Origin: an uncultured Methanobrevibacter sp.
GTDB taxonomy: Archaea; Methanobacteriota; Methanobacteria; Methanobacteriales; Methanobacteriaceae
Direction of reading: 5' to 3'
NCBI RefSeq assembly: GCF_900314695.1
Contig: NZ_OMWD01000003.1
Span: forward strand, 62,001 to 126,000
Length of the DNA stretch: 64,000 nt
Shown in pieces: positions 9,538 to 18,019 of the stretch. The position numbers and the translations under genes were made by a program. Below the pieces are notes generated by a model that saw only the letters and a list, made by a program, of their open reading frames with translations, searched no databases and was not told where the DNA came from. Each line of letters starts with the position of its first letter. Position 1 is the first letter of the stretch.

Positions 9538-11865
9538 CTACCTGATTTTAATTTTGATGCTTTTTGAAATGGATTTGTAGTAGCTGTTCCCAACAAAGTT
9601 AACTTTAGCTTTATATGTTCCTTTTTTGGTTAATTTTGTGATTTTAAAAATTGCCTTACCTTTGGAATTGGTTTTAGCTTTATATGTTTTGCCTTTAACT
9701 TTCAATGTTAATTTGACATTTTTAATGGCTTTTCCTTTGCTGTTTTTTAGGATTGTAGCCAATTTCTTTGTTTTGATTGATTTTTTGAATGCTTTTGATT
9801 TGGCAGAAAGTTTTGTCTTTTCTCTAGTGATTGTTATTTTAACGGTTTTTTTGGTTAGTTTGTAATCGGAATCACTGAATTTTATTATCAAATTCCTTTT
9901 GCCGTATTTTGCAGCTTTCAGGACTTTTGGTGTTAATGTAAATGTTGCAATGCCCTTGCTTTTGGTGGTGGCTGATCCGATGTATTTTCCATTCAATGTA
10001 AATGTTACTTTTTTTCCAGCAAGGGGGGTTCCGCTTATATCCTTGAGTGTAATGCTGTATTTTCCACCATAATTGATGATGTATGATGCACTTTTAGATA
10101 TTATTTGTGCATTTTTCATTAAATCAATGCTTTTCATGCTTGAATTATAGTTATATGGGCTTGTAAATATTAATGATAATGTTTTGTTTTGAAGAGTAAT
10201 CCTTGTCATTTTATCAATATCGAATCCGAAATATTTTAAAAATGATTTCATCATGTTGAATGAGATTTCAGGACTTCCATATTCAATGGTCTTATGGTTG
10301 CATAAAACTTCATATGTATTTGCTGGGATTCCATTTAGATTGCATGTGTCTTCAATCGCTCCGGCGTATGGTATTCCTGCGGTTTCATATATTTTGATGT
10401 CGTATCCTGTTTCATTTGAAACAGCCATTGCAATATCGTAACTTTCTAAGGTTGGAATATATGTGCACATTATGCATGTTATTCCAACATCGCTGTCGCT
10501 ATGCCTTGTACAGTGAAAATCTCCAAGTCCTGAAGCATTTATCGAGATTGCAAAGTTTACTAAATTGTTTGATACTGTTCCATTGATGTTTGACACTGTG
10601 TTCAGATTTGTATAATTGACCATACGTTCATTAATGGCAGTGGATTCTGGAAAAATGAATGGAAATACATATATTGCCCCGTTTATTTCATCGCCGAAGG
10701 TGGCAAGCAAATTTATCAGTTTCAATCCAGCTACTTGTGATGCAAGCTCGCATCCGTGGGTTCCAACATTAACAACAATAGTTTTACCGTTTCCGTTTCC
10801 AAATTTGATGTATGGACTTCCCTGATTGCATAAGTCAATCAGATTGTCTGTTAGTTCGGTGTGTTCAATCCCGTTCATTAGGGGAATGTTTGCTCTGATG
10901 TCTGCTTTTGATCCCCAATCCATCACGCCAATTTCATAGTTGACTTCATTTTGTGTCTGATTGGTAATGTAAAATTCAAATTTGCCGTTTGTATCTACTG
11001 GGATTTTGTATTGGTTATTTAACGTTAGTGTTCCTCCAATGACATTTGCTCCTGTATTGTCTTTAACGCTTCCGTTGATTAGGATCTCATTTCCAACGGT
11101 GGTGATTTGTGATGTTATTTCTGTATTTTTTGCACCCGTAAATGTGAATGTTTTAGAAAAATTTGAAGGATTGAAGTGTTTTTTGTTGTTTGTGAAAAAG
11201 GCAGCAAAGTTAACTGGCTGACCAATAAGATTTCTTGTCGTATTCCATATATACAAAAAGTTCCCGTTTGCATCTACTTTGCACATTCCCATATTTTCAC
11301 CATCGATATATATGGTCAGGTTTCCTTCGGTCACCTCTTCAAAGTCTTGAAACTCTTCGTATTCCCTATAGTCTGAAACGACATTTCCTGTAAAATACAC
11401 ACAATTGTCATATTTTGTTGCAACAATGTTGTGGCAGGTTGTATTTGCAACAGGAACATATAAAGTCAAGGTTGTTGTTGCATTATTGTATTTGCCTGTT
11501 CCGGTATATTTGCATGTAATATTAAAAGTCCCGGTTTCTTTACAAAAAATATAGCGGCCTCCAATACCATTTTCGAGATGTATGGTATGGTCTTCACCAA
11601 ACACGTCGATTAATGTCACGGTTCCTTCAGTTACACTTTCATTGTTTTCATCATATGCATAAACCAGTATTGGTGTTTCATTATTTCCGTATATTCCTGT
11701 AAATTTGTCAGGTTTTATATAAACATCAAGTTTTTCGTTGTCACTAGCTGGGGATTCTCCAGATGTAATGATGGTATTTTGAGTATTATTCTCATCTGCA
11801 GCAGATAGCGGTGTAATGAGTAGAAATATGCTTATTATTCCTATCAGAATCAAATATTTTTTAAT
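9538..11865 (-). CDS. Exported Ig-like repeat protein with a zinc-carboxypeptidase (M14/AstE-like) domain
   Basis: This is a secreted or surface protein of about 775 residues. Counting from the TTG at 11853, it has a signal peptide, Ig-like domains (about 40-320), a metallopeptidase-like domain (about 330-560) and Ig-like repeats to the C-terminus. The peptidase-like domain shows the zinc pair H366 and E369 in GTHGCEL and a possible third ligand in GDFHCTRH (H447 or H451), as in M14 carboxypeptidases and succinylglutamate desuccinylases. The C-terminal repeats carry GKKVTFTLNGKY and GKAIFKITKL motifs and are lysine-rich, fitting attachment to the envelope. The best ribosome site, AGGTGAT, is placed for an ATT start at 11863-11865, which would give a classical KKYLIL signal peptide; TTG at 11853 is the first conventional start. 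The substrate is unknown and might be pseudomurein peptides. Confidence 0.65.
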   Translation of the reverse strand: MKKYLILIGIISIFLLITPLSAADENNTQNTIITSGESPASDNEKLDVYIKPDKFTGIYGNNETPILVYAYDENNESVTEGTVTLIDVFGEDHTIHLENGIGGRYIFCKETGTFNITCKYTGTGKYNNATTTLTLYVPVANTTCHNIVATKYDNCVYFTGNVVSDYREYEEFQDFEEVTEGNLTIYIDGENMGMCKVDANGNFLYIWNTTRNLIGQPVNFAAFFTNNKKHFNPSNFSKTFTFTGAKNTEITSQITTVGNEILINGSVKDNTGANVIGGTLTLNNQYKIPVDTNGKFEFYITNQTQNEVNYEIGVMDWGSKADIRANIPLMNGIEHTELTDNLIDLCNQGSPYIKFGNGNGKTIVVNVGTHGCELASQVAGLKLINLLATFGDEINGAIYVFPFIFPESTAINERMVNYTNLNTVSNINGTVSNNLVNFAISINASGLGDFHCTRHSDSDVGITCIMCTYIPTLESYDIAMAVSNETGYDIKIYETAGIPYAGAIEDTCNLNGIPANTYEVLCNHKTIEYGSPEISFNMMKSFLKYFGFDIDKMTRITLQNKTLSLIFTSPYNYNSSMKSIDLMKNAQIISKSASYIINYGGKYSITLKDISGTPLAGKKVTFTLNGKYIGSATTKSKGIATFTLTPKVLKAAKYGKRNLIIKFSDSDYKLTKKTVKITITREKTKLSAKSKAFKKSIKTKKLATILKNSKGKAIKNVKLTLKVKGKTYKAKTNSKGKAIFKITKLTKKGTYKAKVNFVGNSYYKSISKSIKIKIR

Positions 11866-11880
11866 GATATCACCTAATCT

Positions 11881-12810
11881 TTATGTGTTAAACGGTTCTC
11901 GTTTGTCTATGCCTCTTATAAAAATTTCTTCCAGTTTTTCTTCGCTTTCTCCATTTCTTATATGTGAAATCAATTCAACAAGATTATCGTTTCTAAGCAA
12001 ACACGGTTTGATTTTACCGTCAGGTGTGATTCTTAACCTGGAGCAATTTGCACAAAATTTGGAGTTATCGACAGGTCTTACTATTTCAATTTCACCATCG
12101 TTAATGTAATATTTTTTACGGCCCTGCATAAATTTTCGTTCTCTTACGTCATCAGCCATATCAGATAGCTTATTTTCAATGCTGTCTAATGGATAGTGGT
12201 ATTCAGCATTGAATTTATCCTCATCACAGTTCTCGCTTTCAATAAGTTCAATCAGTTGAAGCACCATATTATTTTCCCTGCAGAATTCAAACATGTCCTT
12301 TACTTCATTTTGATTGATGTCCTTCATTATGACCATGTTGATTTTAACAGGGTATAATCCAACTTCAACGGCATTTAATATACCTGTTTTTGCTTCATTT
12401 AAATAATCCATTTTTGTAACGAATTTATAGGTATCCGGATTCAATGTGTCCAGACTTACATTTATTCTGTCAAGTCCTGCATCTTTCAGGTCCTTGGCAT
12501 ATTTTTCAAGCAGCACTCCATTGGTTGTAAGGGAGATGTCTTTGAAATCCAGACTGGCAATCTTTTCAACGATTTCGACAATATCTTTTCTGACCAGTGG
12601 ATCTCCGCCTGAAAGCCTGATTTTTCGAACTCCAATTTTTTTGGCTATTTTGCAGATTTTATATATTTCATCAGGAGTCATTTCGTCCTTGGAGGAAACC
12701 ATTCCGTCATGATGGCAGTAAATGCAGTTTTCGTTACATCTGTTTGTAATTGTGATTCTTAGTGAAAGAATTGGTCTTTCATATTTGTCCTTTACAACGT
12801 CATCCAGCAT
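11881..12810 (-). CDS. moaA: GTP 3',8-cyclase MoaA (molybdopterin biosynthesis)
   Basis: MoaA is a radical SAM enzyme that starts molybdopterin synthesis from GTP. The N-terminal SAM cluster motif is [13 protein letters not shown], followed by [13 protein letters not shown]. The C-terminal second cluster is carried by [25 protein letters not shown] cysteines near residue 260. ATG at 12810 gives 309 residues, normal for the family; a TTG seven codons upstream lies inside mobB and is less likely. It starts two bases after the mobB stop, so the two form an operon that supplies cofactor for the Fdh and Fwd enzymes nearby. Confidence 0.92.
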   Translation of the reverse strand: MLDDVVKDKYERPILSLRITITNRCNENCIYCHHDGMVSSKDEMTPDEIYKICKIAKKIGVRKIRLSGGDPLVRKDIVEIVEKIASLDFKDISLTTNGVLLEKYAKDLKDAGLDRINVSLDTLNPDTYKFVTKMDYLNEAKTGILNAVEVGLYPVKINMVIMKDINQNEVKDMFEFCRENNMVLQLIELIESENCDEDKFNAEYHYPLDSIENKLSDMADDVRERKFMQGRKKYYINDGEIEIVRPVDNSKFCANCSRLRITPDGKIKPCLLRNDNLVELISHIRNGESEEKLEEIFIRGIDKREPFNT

Positions 12811-12811
12811 A

Positions 12812-13852
12812 TTATCGTTCTTCCACTTCAATTTTTATATCTTTAATTTCTGTGTCAATTTTGAGAGTATTGATGATTGCAAATATTGTTTCTTTTAGAA
12901 TGCCTTGGGTAAAGTCATTTATTTCAACATCATGATTGTTTGTCTTAAGTGTAATATCTGCAGTTCTCAAATCATTGCTGTTGATATTTTTGATTTCAAC
13001 ATATATTAGCTTTACATCTTCTTCAGTTTTAATGGCATTTACCATTCCCTTAATCGAATTTGAAACGATGTTTTTGGTAAATCCGTTTATTTCAAGATTA
13101 TCGTTATTTATCAGAATGCTGCATTCGCAGTCAATCGCATTTTTAGCTGCACTTTCATTTGGAATTACAAGCTCAATTTTACCTATATCCTCAACATCGT
13201 ATTCATCAAGGTTTAATGTATTGATTATGCCGGTGATGCTTTGCTTGAAATAATCGCTAACGAATCTATTCAGTCCGACAACTTTTCCGTCAATTGATAG
13301 GTATGAATGTATTTTATCCAAATCGTCAACACTTAAGTTTCCCTGGCGAATTTCACGGGCAATAACCTCTCCATTGTTGAATCCACAGTTGTTGGCAAAT
13401 AATGTATCAATAATATCGTGGCCTCTCTCTTCGATGAGGTCTGCAAGTTGGCTGACACCCTCTTCATCTATTGTAAATGAATCGACTTCCTTGATTGTAT
13501 AGTCATCTTTAACGTCAGGGGATGTAATGATTTTAGGGTAGTTGTATCTTTTATATCCTTCAATAACTACAAAGTCGAAGTCGTCAAAATGTTTCAGCAT
13601 ATATAGTATTCTATTAAGATCATGCTCTTTTTTAACATTGAAAAATGTAGTTGAACCAACACCCACAACCAAGTTGGCACCGGCCTGCTTATGTTTCCAA
13701 GTGTCTGTATTTTCCTTGTCCATTTCTATTGAATGGTGTGAGTGCTTTATGGATGCAACATTATAGCCTCTTTTGGTCAGCTCTTCAATAACTTTCACGG
13801 TTAGTGATGTTTTTCCGGTATTTTTTTTACCTACAATAGATACTATCTTCAT
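12812..13852 (-). CDS. mobB: MobB-like molybdopterin-guanine dinucleotide adapter with a triple-repeat extension
   Basis: The N-terminal 150 residues are a MobB P-loop GTP-binding domain ([15 protein letters not shown] at 7-21, [16 protein letters not shown] near 96), which assists attachment of GMP to molybdopterin. Standard MobB proteins end near residue 170. Here about 175 more residues follow, made of three similar units near 186-231, 246-289 and 302-345, each with a strand and an N-x-F motif before an amphipathic helix ending in IINTL, MVNAI or IINTL. Their role is unknown. The start follows AAGGGGAAAAAATA. The promoter region faces the fwd operon and carries the shared palindrome. Confidence 0.85.
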   Translation of the reverse strand: MKIVSIVGKKNTGKTSLTVKVIEELTKRGYNVASIKHSHHSIEMDKENTDTWKHKQAGANLVVGVGSTTFFNVKKEHDLNRILYMLKHFDDFDFVVIEGYKRYNYPKIITSPDVKDDYTIKEVDSFTIDEEGVSQLADLIEERGHDIIDTLFANNCGFNNGEVIAREIRQGNLSVDDLDKIHSYLSIDGKVVGLNRFVSDYFKQSITGIINTLNLDEYDVEDIGKIELVIPNESAAKNAIDCECSILINNDNLEINGFTKNIVSNSIKGMVNAIKTEEDVKLIYVEIKNINSNDLRTADITLKTNNHDVEINDFTQGILKETIFAIINTLKIDTEIKDIKIEVEER

Positions 13853-13920
13853 TATTTTTTCCCCTTAATAATATATTATATGTTATTCTTCGTATTAATT
13901 AAAAATTTCTAAATGATTAT

Positions 13921-13939
13921 ATGTGTAGTAACTACACAT
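13921..13939. promoter_or_regulatory. 19-bp palindrome, copy 1 (mobB-moaA side)
   Basis: ATGTGTAGTAACTACACAT is a perfect palindrome with a single central base. It shares the pattern ATGTGT-N7-ACACAT with the site at 14245-14263. It lies just downstream of the predicted mobB start of transcription (TATA box on the minus strand at about 13977-13984), where a bound protein would block the polymerase. Confidence 0.6.
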
Positions 13940-13955
13940 TTTAGGCAAACCTAAA
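13940..13955. promoter_or_regulatory. TTTAGG/CCTAAA inverted repeat at the mobB promoter
   Basis: TTTAGGCAAACCTAAA is a perfect 6-base inverted repeat around CAAA. It coincides with the transcription start predicted from the minus-strand TATA box at 13977-13984. TTAGG/CCTAA half-sites resemble those of DtxR/MntR-type metal-dependent repressors; that resemblance is the only basis for suggesting a metal regulator. Confidence 0.45.
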
Positions 13956-14227
13956 CTTTTTTACATATTTTCGCCATTTTTATAATACTTTTTACATATA
14001 TTAGTATTACAAATTTTGACTGATTTTTATAGTTTTTCATAGGTTAAAGAATAACAAATTATTATTTGGTGTTAAATTGAATTATTTGAAGTATTTGACT
14101 TAAAATAATATATTTTAAAGGTTTTTGTTTGATTTAAAGTATTTTGAAAAATTTTTAAAAAAATTTTTGTGTACTATTACCACAGTAATATTTAAAGCTT
14201 TCTACTTTAATCTAGTAGGCAACTATA

Positions 14228-14263
14228 TTTATATAAGAAAACATATGTGTTATCATTACACAT
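14228..14263 (+). promoter_or_regulatory. fwd operon TATA box and 19-bp palindrome copy 2
   Basis: TTTATATA at 14228-14235 is a TATA box. About 25 bases downstream, the expected transcription start falls inside ATGTGTTATCATTACACAT (14245-14263), which repeats the ATGTGT-N7-ACACAT pattern seen on the mobB side. The palindrome ends one base before the GGTGG ribosome site of fwdH, so a bound repressor would cover the promoter start. The rest of 13956-14227 is AT-rich and holds no gene. Confidence 0.6.
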
Positions 14264-14273
14264 GGTGGTTCAA

Positions 14274-14723
14274 ATGCCAAAGCATATTGCATCTGGTCTA
14301 AAATATTTGGCTGCGGTCAAGTTGAAGGATGCTGGTGAAAGTCACCAGGCAATTGCTGAGGAGTTGGGTGTCGATAGATCTACTATTTCCCATTATTTGA
14401 ATGGTCGAAATTTATCCTGGAACTCAATTGATGTTGCAAGGACTATTGTGGACTTATCTCCCAGGGATTTCTTGAAAATGACTGAGGCTATATTTGATGA
14501 ACCAGAACAGAGTCGAAAAATTGTGAATATTTGCCGAGAAAGAAATTTCGAGGTGAGTATAGGAGATTCGTGTATTGGTTGCGGCTTATGTGTAAATGCA
14601 TGTACAATGAAAGCTATTGAGTTAGAATCATTAAAGGCACATGCAGACTCCATACAATGTTGTGGTTGTCAGCTATGTAGCGATGAATGCCCAACTAATT
14701 CTATAAAAATTTTGGAGATTTAA
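14274..14723 (+). CDS. fwdH: FwdH: helix-turn-helix protein with two [4Fe-4S] sites
   Basis: This 149-residue protein joins a DNA-binding helix-turn-helix (about residues 5-45, AIAEELGVDRSTISHYLNG) to a two-cluster ferredoxin (CIGCGLCVNACTMKAI and CCGCQLCSDECPTNSI). It heads the formylmethanofuran dehydrogenase operon, as the gene called fwdH does in Methanothermobacter. It may be a redox-sensing regulator, an electron carrier or both; neither role can be proved here. ATG at 14274 is chosen because GGTGG lies five bases upstream; earlier in-frame starts fall inside the palindrome. One base separates it from fwdF. Confidence 0.8.
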   Translation: MPKHIASGLKYLAAVKLKDAGESHQAIAEELGVDRSTISHYLNGRNLSWNSIDVARTIVDLSPRDFLKMTEAIFDEPEQSRKIVNICRERNFEVSIGDSCIGCGLCVNACTMKAIELESLKAHADSIQCCGCQLCSDECPTNSIKILEI

Positions 14724-14724
14724 T

Positions 14725-15822
14725 ATGATTAGAAATTTAAAAGAGGTTAAAGACAACAACTTTGACATCACAAGATCTGCTGAAGAAGTTAGAAACTTGT
14801 CTTTCAACGACCATGTATGTTTAGGTTGTGGGATTTGTGAATCTACTTGTCCTGTCGAAGCAATTACATTAAATGCAATTGCTGTTGACGCACGTCACAG
14901 AATCTCAAACGACGTTTATTTCAGTGGTCATGAAAAGATTGCTCAAAACTTCAAAGACGAATTTGATGTTCAAAGAGTAAGCATTGACGAAAGTAAATGT
15001 GTATTATGTGGTATGTGCAGCGGATTATGTCCTGTTGATGCATTAGTATTAACTATTGATGGCGTACCAATCAAAGAAATTGAAGCATATCCTCATTATA
15101 ACGCTTTCTCAGAAATTGATGATGATGAATGTATTTACTGTAAAAGATGTGAAATCGCATGTCCTCGTGATGCAATTGTCATTGAAAGAGTTTTACCAGA
15201 CCGTGCTGACTTAGTAACTGGTGAAATTGATGTAGATGATGAAGAATGTATCTACTGTGGTGTATGTGAAGAATTATGTCCTGCAGAAGCAATCGTCGTT
15301 GATAAAGAAACTGGAAGAGAATCTATTGTCATTGACAAAGATAAATGTGTATACTGTTTAGTATGTAAAAAATCCTGTCCTACCAATGCTATTAAAGCAA
15401 TCTGTAGAGCATGTAACTACGGTGAATATGATTTAGACCCTGCAAAAGCTGCTGTTAAAGGAAACTCAGTCATTGACTCAGAACTCTGTGTATTCTGCGG
15501 ATGGTGTGAAGGAGTATGTCCAACCGATGCTGCTAAACACAAAAAACCATTCGAAGGTTCTATTGAAATTGATGATGATAAATGTCAAGCTTGTGGAGCT
15601 TGTGTAGATATTTGCGGATGTAACGCATTAGCATTCCCAGTATCCTCAGGTCCTGGTTCTAGAATGGAACATGTAATTGCTAACAATGATTACTGTGTAA
15701 AATGTAAAGCATGTGCAAAAGCATGTCCTAACGGTGCAATTACTGTAAAAAGAACTGAAATTGACCACACACCTATTAGCTCAACTACTTGGAAAGATGC
15801 TTTAGATGCAATTAAAGACTAG
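14725..15822 (+). CDS. fwdF: Formylmethanofuran dehydrogenase polyferredoxin FwdF
   Basis: This 365-residue polyferredoxin carries electrons to the formylmethanofuran dehydrogenase complex. Eight CxxCxxCxxxC motifs are visible in order (for example CLGCGICESTC, CVLCGMCSGLC, CIYCKRCEIAC, CIYCGVCEELC, CVYCLVCKKSC, CVFCGWCEGVC, CQACGACVDIC, CVKCKACAKAC), enough for eight [4Fe-4S] clusters, matching the known FwdF architecture. ATG follows TTGGAGATTTAAT. It is in tight series with fwdH upstream and fwdG downstream. Confidence 0.95.
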   Translation: MIRNLKEVKDNNFDITRSAEEVRNLSFNDHVCLGCGICESTCPVEAITLNAIAVDARHRISNDVYFSGHEKIAQNFKDEFDVQRVSIDESKCVLCGMCSGLCPVDALVLTIDGVPIKEIEAYPHYNAFSEIDDDECIYCKRCEIACPRDAIVIERVLPDRADLVTGEIDVDDEECIYCGVCEELCPAEAIVVDKETGRESIVIDKDKCVYCLVCKKSCPTNAIKAICRACNYGEYDLDPAKAAVKGNSVIDSELCVFCGWCEGVCPTDAAKHKKPFEGSIEIDDDKCQACGACVDICGCNALAFPVSSGPGSRMEHVIANNDYCVKCKACAKACPNGAITVKRTEIDHTPISSTTWKDALDAIKD

Positions 15823-15830
15823 GTGATTAT

Positions 15831-16061
15831 ATGGAACTTAAAGTAGAACAAGATAATTGTTTAGGATGTGGGATTTGTGTAATCGCTTGTCCTGTAAATG
15901 CTGCTATCAGCCCAGAAAACGCTGGTGGTAATGGTGCTAAGACTGAAGAAGTTATTATGATGGTAGAAAACGGATTCATCAAACTCTTTAGTCCTGAAAA
16001 ATGTGAAAAGTGTGGAACATGTCAAATGTTTTGCCCAGTAAATGCTATATGGTTAGAATAG
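15831..16061 (+). CDS. fwdG: Formylmethanofuran dehydrogenase ferredoxin subunit FwdG
   Basis: This 76-residue two-cluster ferredoxin has CLGCGICVIACPVNAA near the N-terminus and CEKCGTCQMFCPVNAI near the C-terminus. In the Fwd complex it links the polyferredoxin FwdF to the tungstopterin subunit FwdB. The start follows AGGTGATTAT. It sits between fwdF and fwdD with gaps of about 10 bases. Confidence 0.94.
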   Translation: MELKVEQDNCLGCGICVIACPVNAAISPENAGGNGAKTEEVIMMVENGFIKLFSPEKCEKCGTCQMFCPVNAIWLE

Positions 16062-16073
16062 GGGGATTATTAT

Positions 16074-16643
16074 ATGCATTATGCTAATACTTATTTAGAA
16101 AAACCTGTAGTACCTGATGTAAAAATTACTGGTGAAGGAACAACTGATGTTTTAAAATGTATGTTAAACACCGGTTCTGACATCTACCAAGGTGCTTGTA
16201 AAAAAAGAGGATCCACCTTAAAAGAAGAATACAAAAACGCTTCCGGTACCTGTTACATGGATCCTAGAGATATGGCAAAATTAGGTGTAAACAACTGGGA
16301 TACTGTACTTGTTAAAACCGATTTCGGTGAAGTAGTTGTAAACTGTGCAGTTTCAAGAGATGCACCTCACGAAGGAACTGTATTCATTTGTAAAGGACCA
16401 TGGGCTAACACTATTGTAAGTCACGACACTTACTGCTGTTCTGACCCAACTTACAAAGGAATCAGATGTACTGTCGAAAAAACCGACAGAAAAGTATTAC
16501 TCATGGCAGACTTAATGAGATGGGTATACAAAAAATACGTTGATGAAGAAGATGACGATGTTGTAGAAAACATGGACTCTTTAGGTGAATTACCTGTTTA
16601 TCACGGACGTAAATGGGAGGAGTTGATTGACCATGACTTATGA
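16074..16643 (+). CDS. fwdD: Formylmethanofuran dehydrogenase subunit FwdD
   Basis: FwdD supplies the molybdopterin-dinucleotide-binding domain that pairs with FwdB. Conserved elements are [30 protein letters not shown] residues ([10 protein letters not shown]) and [21 protein letters not shown] sequence near residue 102. At 189 residues it is longer than the roughly 130 residues of some homologues because of an acidic C-terminal tail ([12 protein letters not shown], then YHGRKWEEL). The start follows GGGGGATTATT. Its end overlaps the start of fwdB by 11 bases. Confidence 0.92.
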   Translation: MHYANTYLEKPVVPDVKITGEGTTDVLKCMLNTGSDIYQGACKKRGSTLKEEYKNASGTCYMDPRDMAKLGVNNWDTVLVKTDFGEVVVNCAVSRDAPHEGTVFICKGPWANTIVSHDTYCCSDPTYKGIRCTVEKTDRKVLLMADLMRWVYKKYVDEEDDDVVENMDSLGELPVYHGRKWEELIDHDL

Positions 16644-18009
16644 ACCACCTGTAACTGATTATGATCACATTGTTGAAAATTGTACTTGTGCATTCTGTGG
16701 TTGTAACTGTGACGACCTCGACTACTTAGTCAAAGACGGTCACGTAGTTGCTGTAAGACACGCATGCAGATTAGGAGCAAGTAAAATTATGGAAGATATG
16801 GATCAAAGATTACTTGTTCCAATGATTAGGGATGAAAACGGAGAACTCAAAGAAGTAGATTGGGATACTGCTTTAGACAAAGCTGCTGAATACATTGCTA
16901 ATTCCATCAGACCAGTATTTTACGGTTGGTCTGAAACTTCTACTGAATGTATGAAAGAAGGAGTAGCATTAGGTGAATACATCGGTGCTGTATTAGATAA
17001 CCAAGCTACTATCTGTCACGGTCCTTCTCTCCAAGCTGTACAAAATGCAGGTTACCCTATTCAAACTTTAGGAGAAGTTCAAAACAGAGCAGATATGATT
17101 GCTTACTCTGGAAGTAACGCAATGAACTCTCACCCAAGACACATGGCAAGATATGCTGTGTTCTGTAGAGGATACTTCAGACAAAGAGGAAGATTCGACA
17201 GAACTGTTGTTACCATGGATCCAAAATTCTCCGATACTGCAAAATGTTCAGACAAATGGATTGGATTCGAACAAAACGGAGATTACGGTTTCTACAATGC
17301 TATTAGAGCAGTTCTCAGAGGAAAAGAATTATACCAAGACGTAATTTCTGGAATTCCTAAAGAAGACATTTACGAATTAGCAGAAGAAATGAAAAACGCT
17401 GAATTCGGTGTTCTCTTCTTCGGTTTAGGTTTAACCCACACTTTATCAAAACAAAGAAACATTGATATTGCAATTAAAATGGTACAAGACTTAAACAAAT
17501 ACAGTAAATGGGGTCTTACTCCAATGAGAGGTCACTTTAACGTAAACGGATTCAACATTTTCATGGCATTCGAATGTGGATTTGCTTTCGGTGTTGACTA
17601 CTGTAGAGGTTACCCAAGATATATGATGGGTGAAACCAACACTATCGATTTATTAGTAAGAAAAGAACCAGATTGTTTCATGGTTATTGCAGCTGACCCA
17701 GGTGCTCACTTCCCTAATGGAGCAAACCAACACTTAGCTAACATTCCTGTTATTCAAATCGATATTCACTGGGGTCCATCAACTGAACTCGCTGATGTAG
17801 TATTGCCAGGTTCATTCATTGCTGTAGAATGTGCTGGTACCAGTTATCGTATGGATGGAGTTCCTATCTACATGAAGAAAGCTATCGACAAACCAGAAAC
17901 CTGTCGTGATGACGAATGGATTGTCCGTGAATTGAAAGAAAGAGTAATGAAACTCAGAGAAGAGCCAAACGTAGCTCCAAAATATGTGCCAAATCCAAAC
18001 GCACTATAA
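16633..18009 (+). CDS. fwdB: Tungsten/molybdenum formylmethanofuran dehydrogenase catalytic subunit FwdB
   Basis: FwdB reduces CO2 to formate at a bis-molybdopterin metal centre, before FwdA attaches it to methanofuran. The N-terminal cluster cysteines are in [12 protein letters not shown], with a further Cys in RHACRLG. The metal ligand is Cys in [10 protein letters not shown] (about residue 128); some homologues have selenocysteine there, so this is the cysteine form. ATG at 16633 overlaps fwdD. A TTG two codons upstream (16627) lies at better distance from the GGGAGG site, so the true start could be either. The metal cannot be decided from sequence. Confidence 0.94.
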   Translation: MTYEPPVTDYDHIVENCTCAFCGCNCDDLDYLVKDGHVVAVRHACRLGASKIMEDMDQRLLVPMIRDENGELKEVDWDTALDKAAEYIANSIRPVFYGWSETSTECMKEGVALGEYIGAVLDNQATICHGPSLQAVQNAGYPIQTLGEVQNRADMIAYSGSNAMNSHPRHMARYAVFCRGYFRQRGRFDRTVVTMDPKFSDTAKCSDKWIGFEQNGDYGFYNAIRAVLRGKELYQDVISGIPKEDIYELAEEMKNAEFGVLFFGLGLTHTLSKQRNIDIAIKMVQDLNKYSKWGLTPMRGHFNVNGFNIFMAFECGFAFGVDYCRGYPRYMMGETNTIDLLVRKEPDCFMVIAADPGAHFPNGANQHLANIPVIQIDIHWGPSTELADVVLPGSFIAVECAGTSYRMDGVPIYMKKAIDKPETCRDDEWIVRELKERVMKLREEPNVAPKYVPNPNAL

Positions 18010-18019
18010 AGGTGATATA

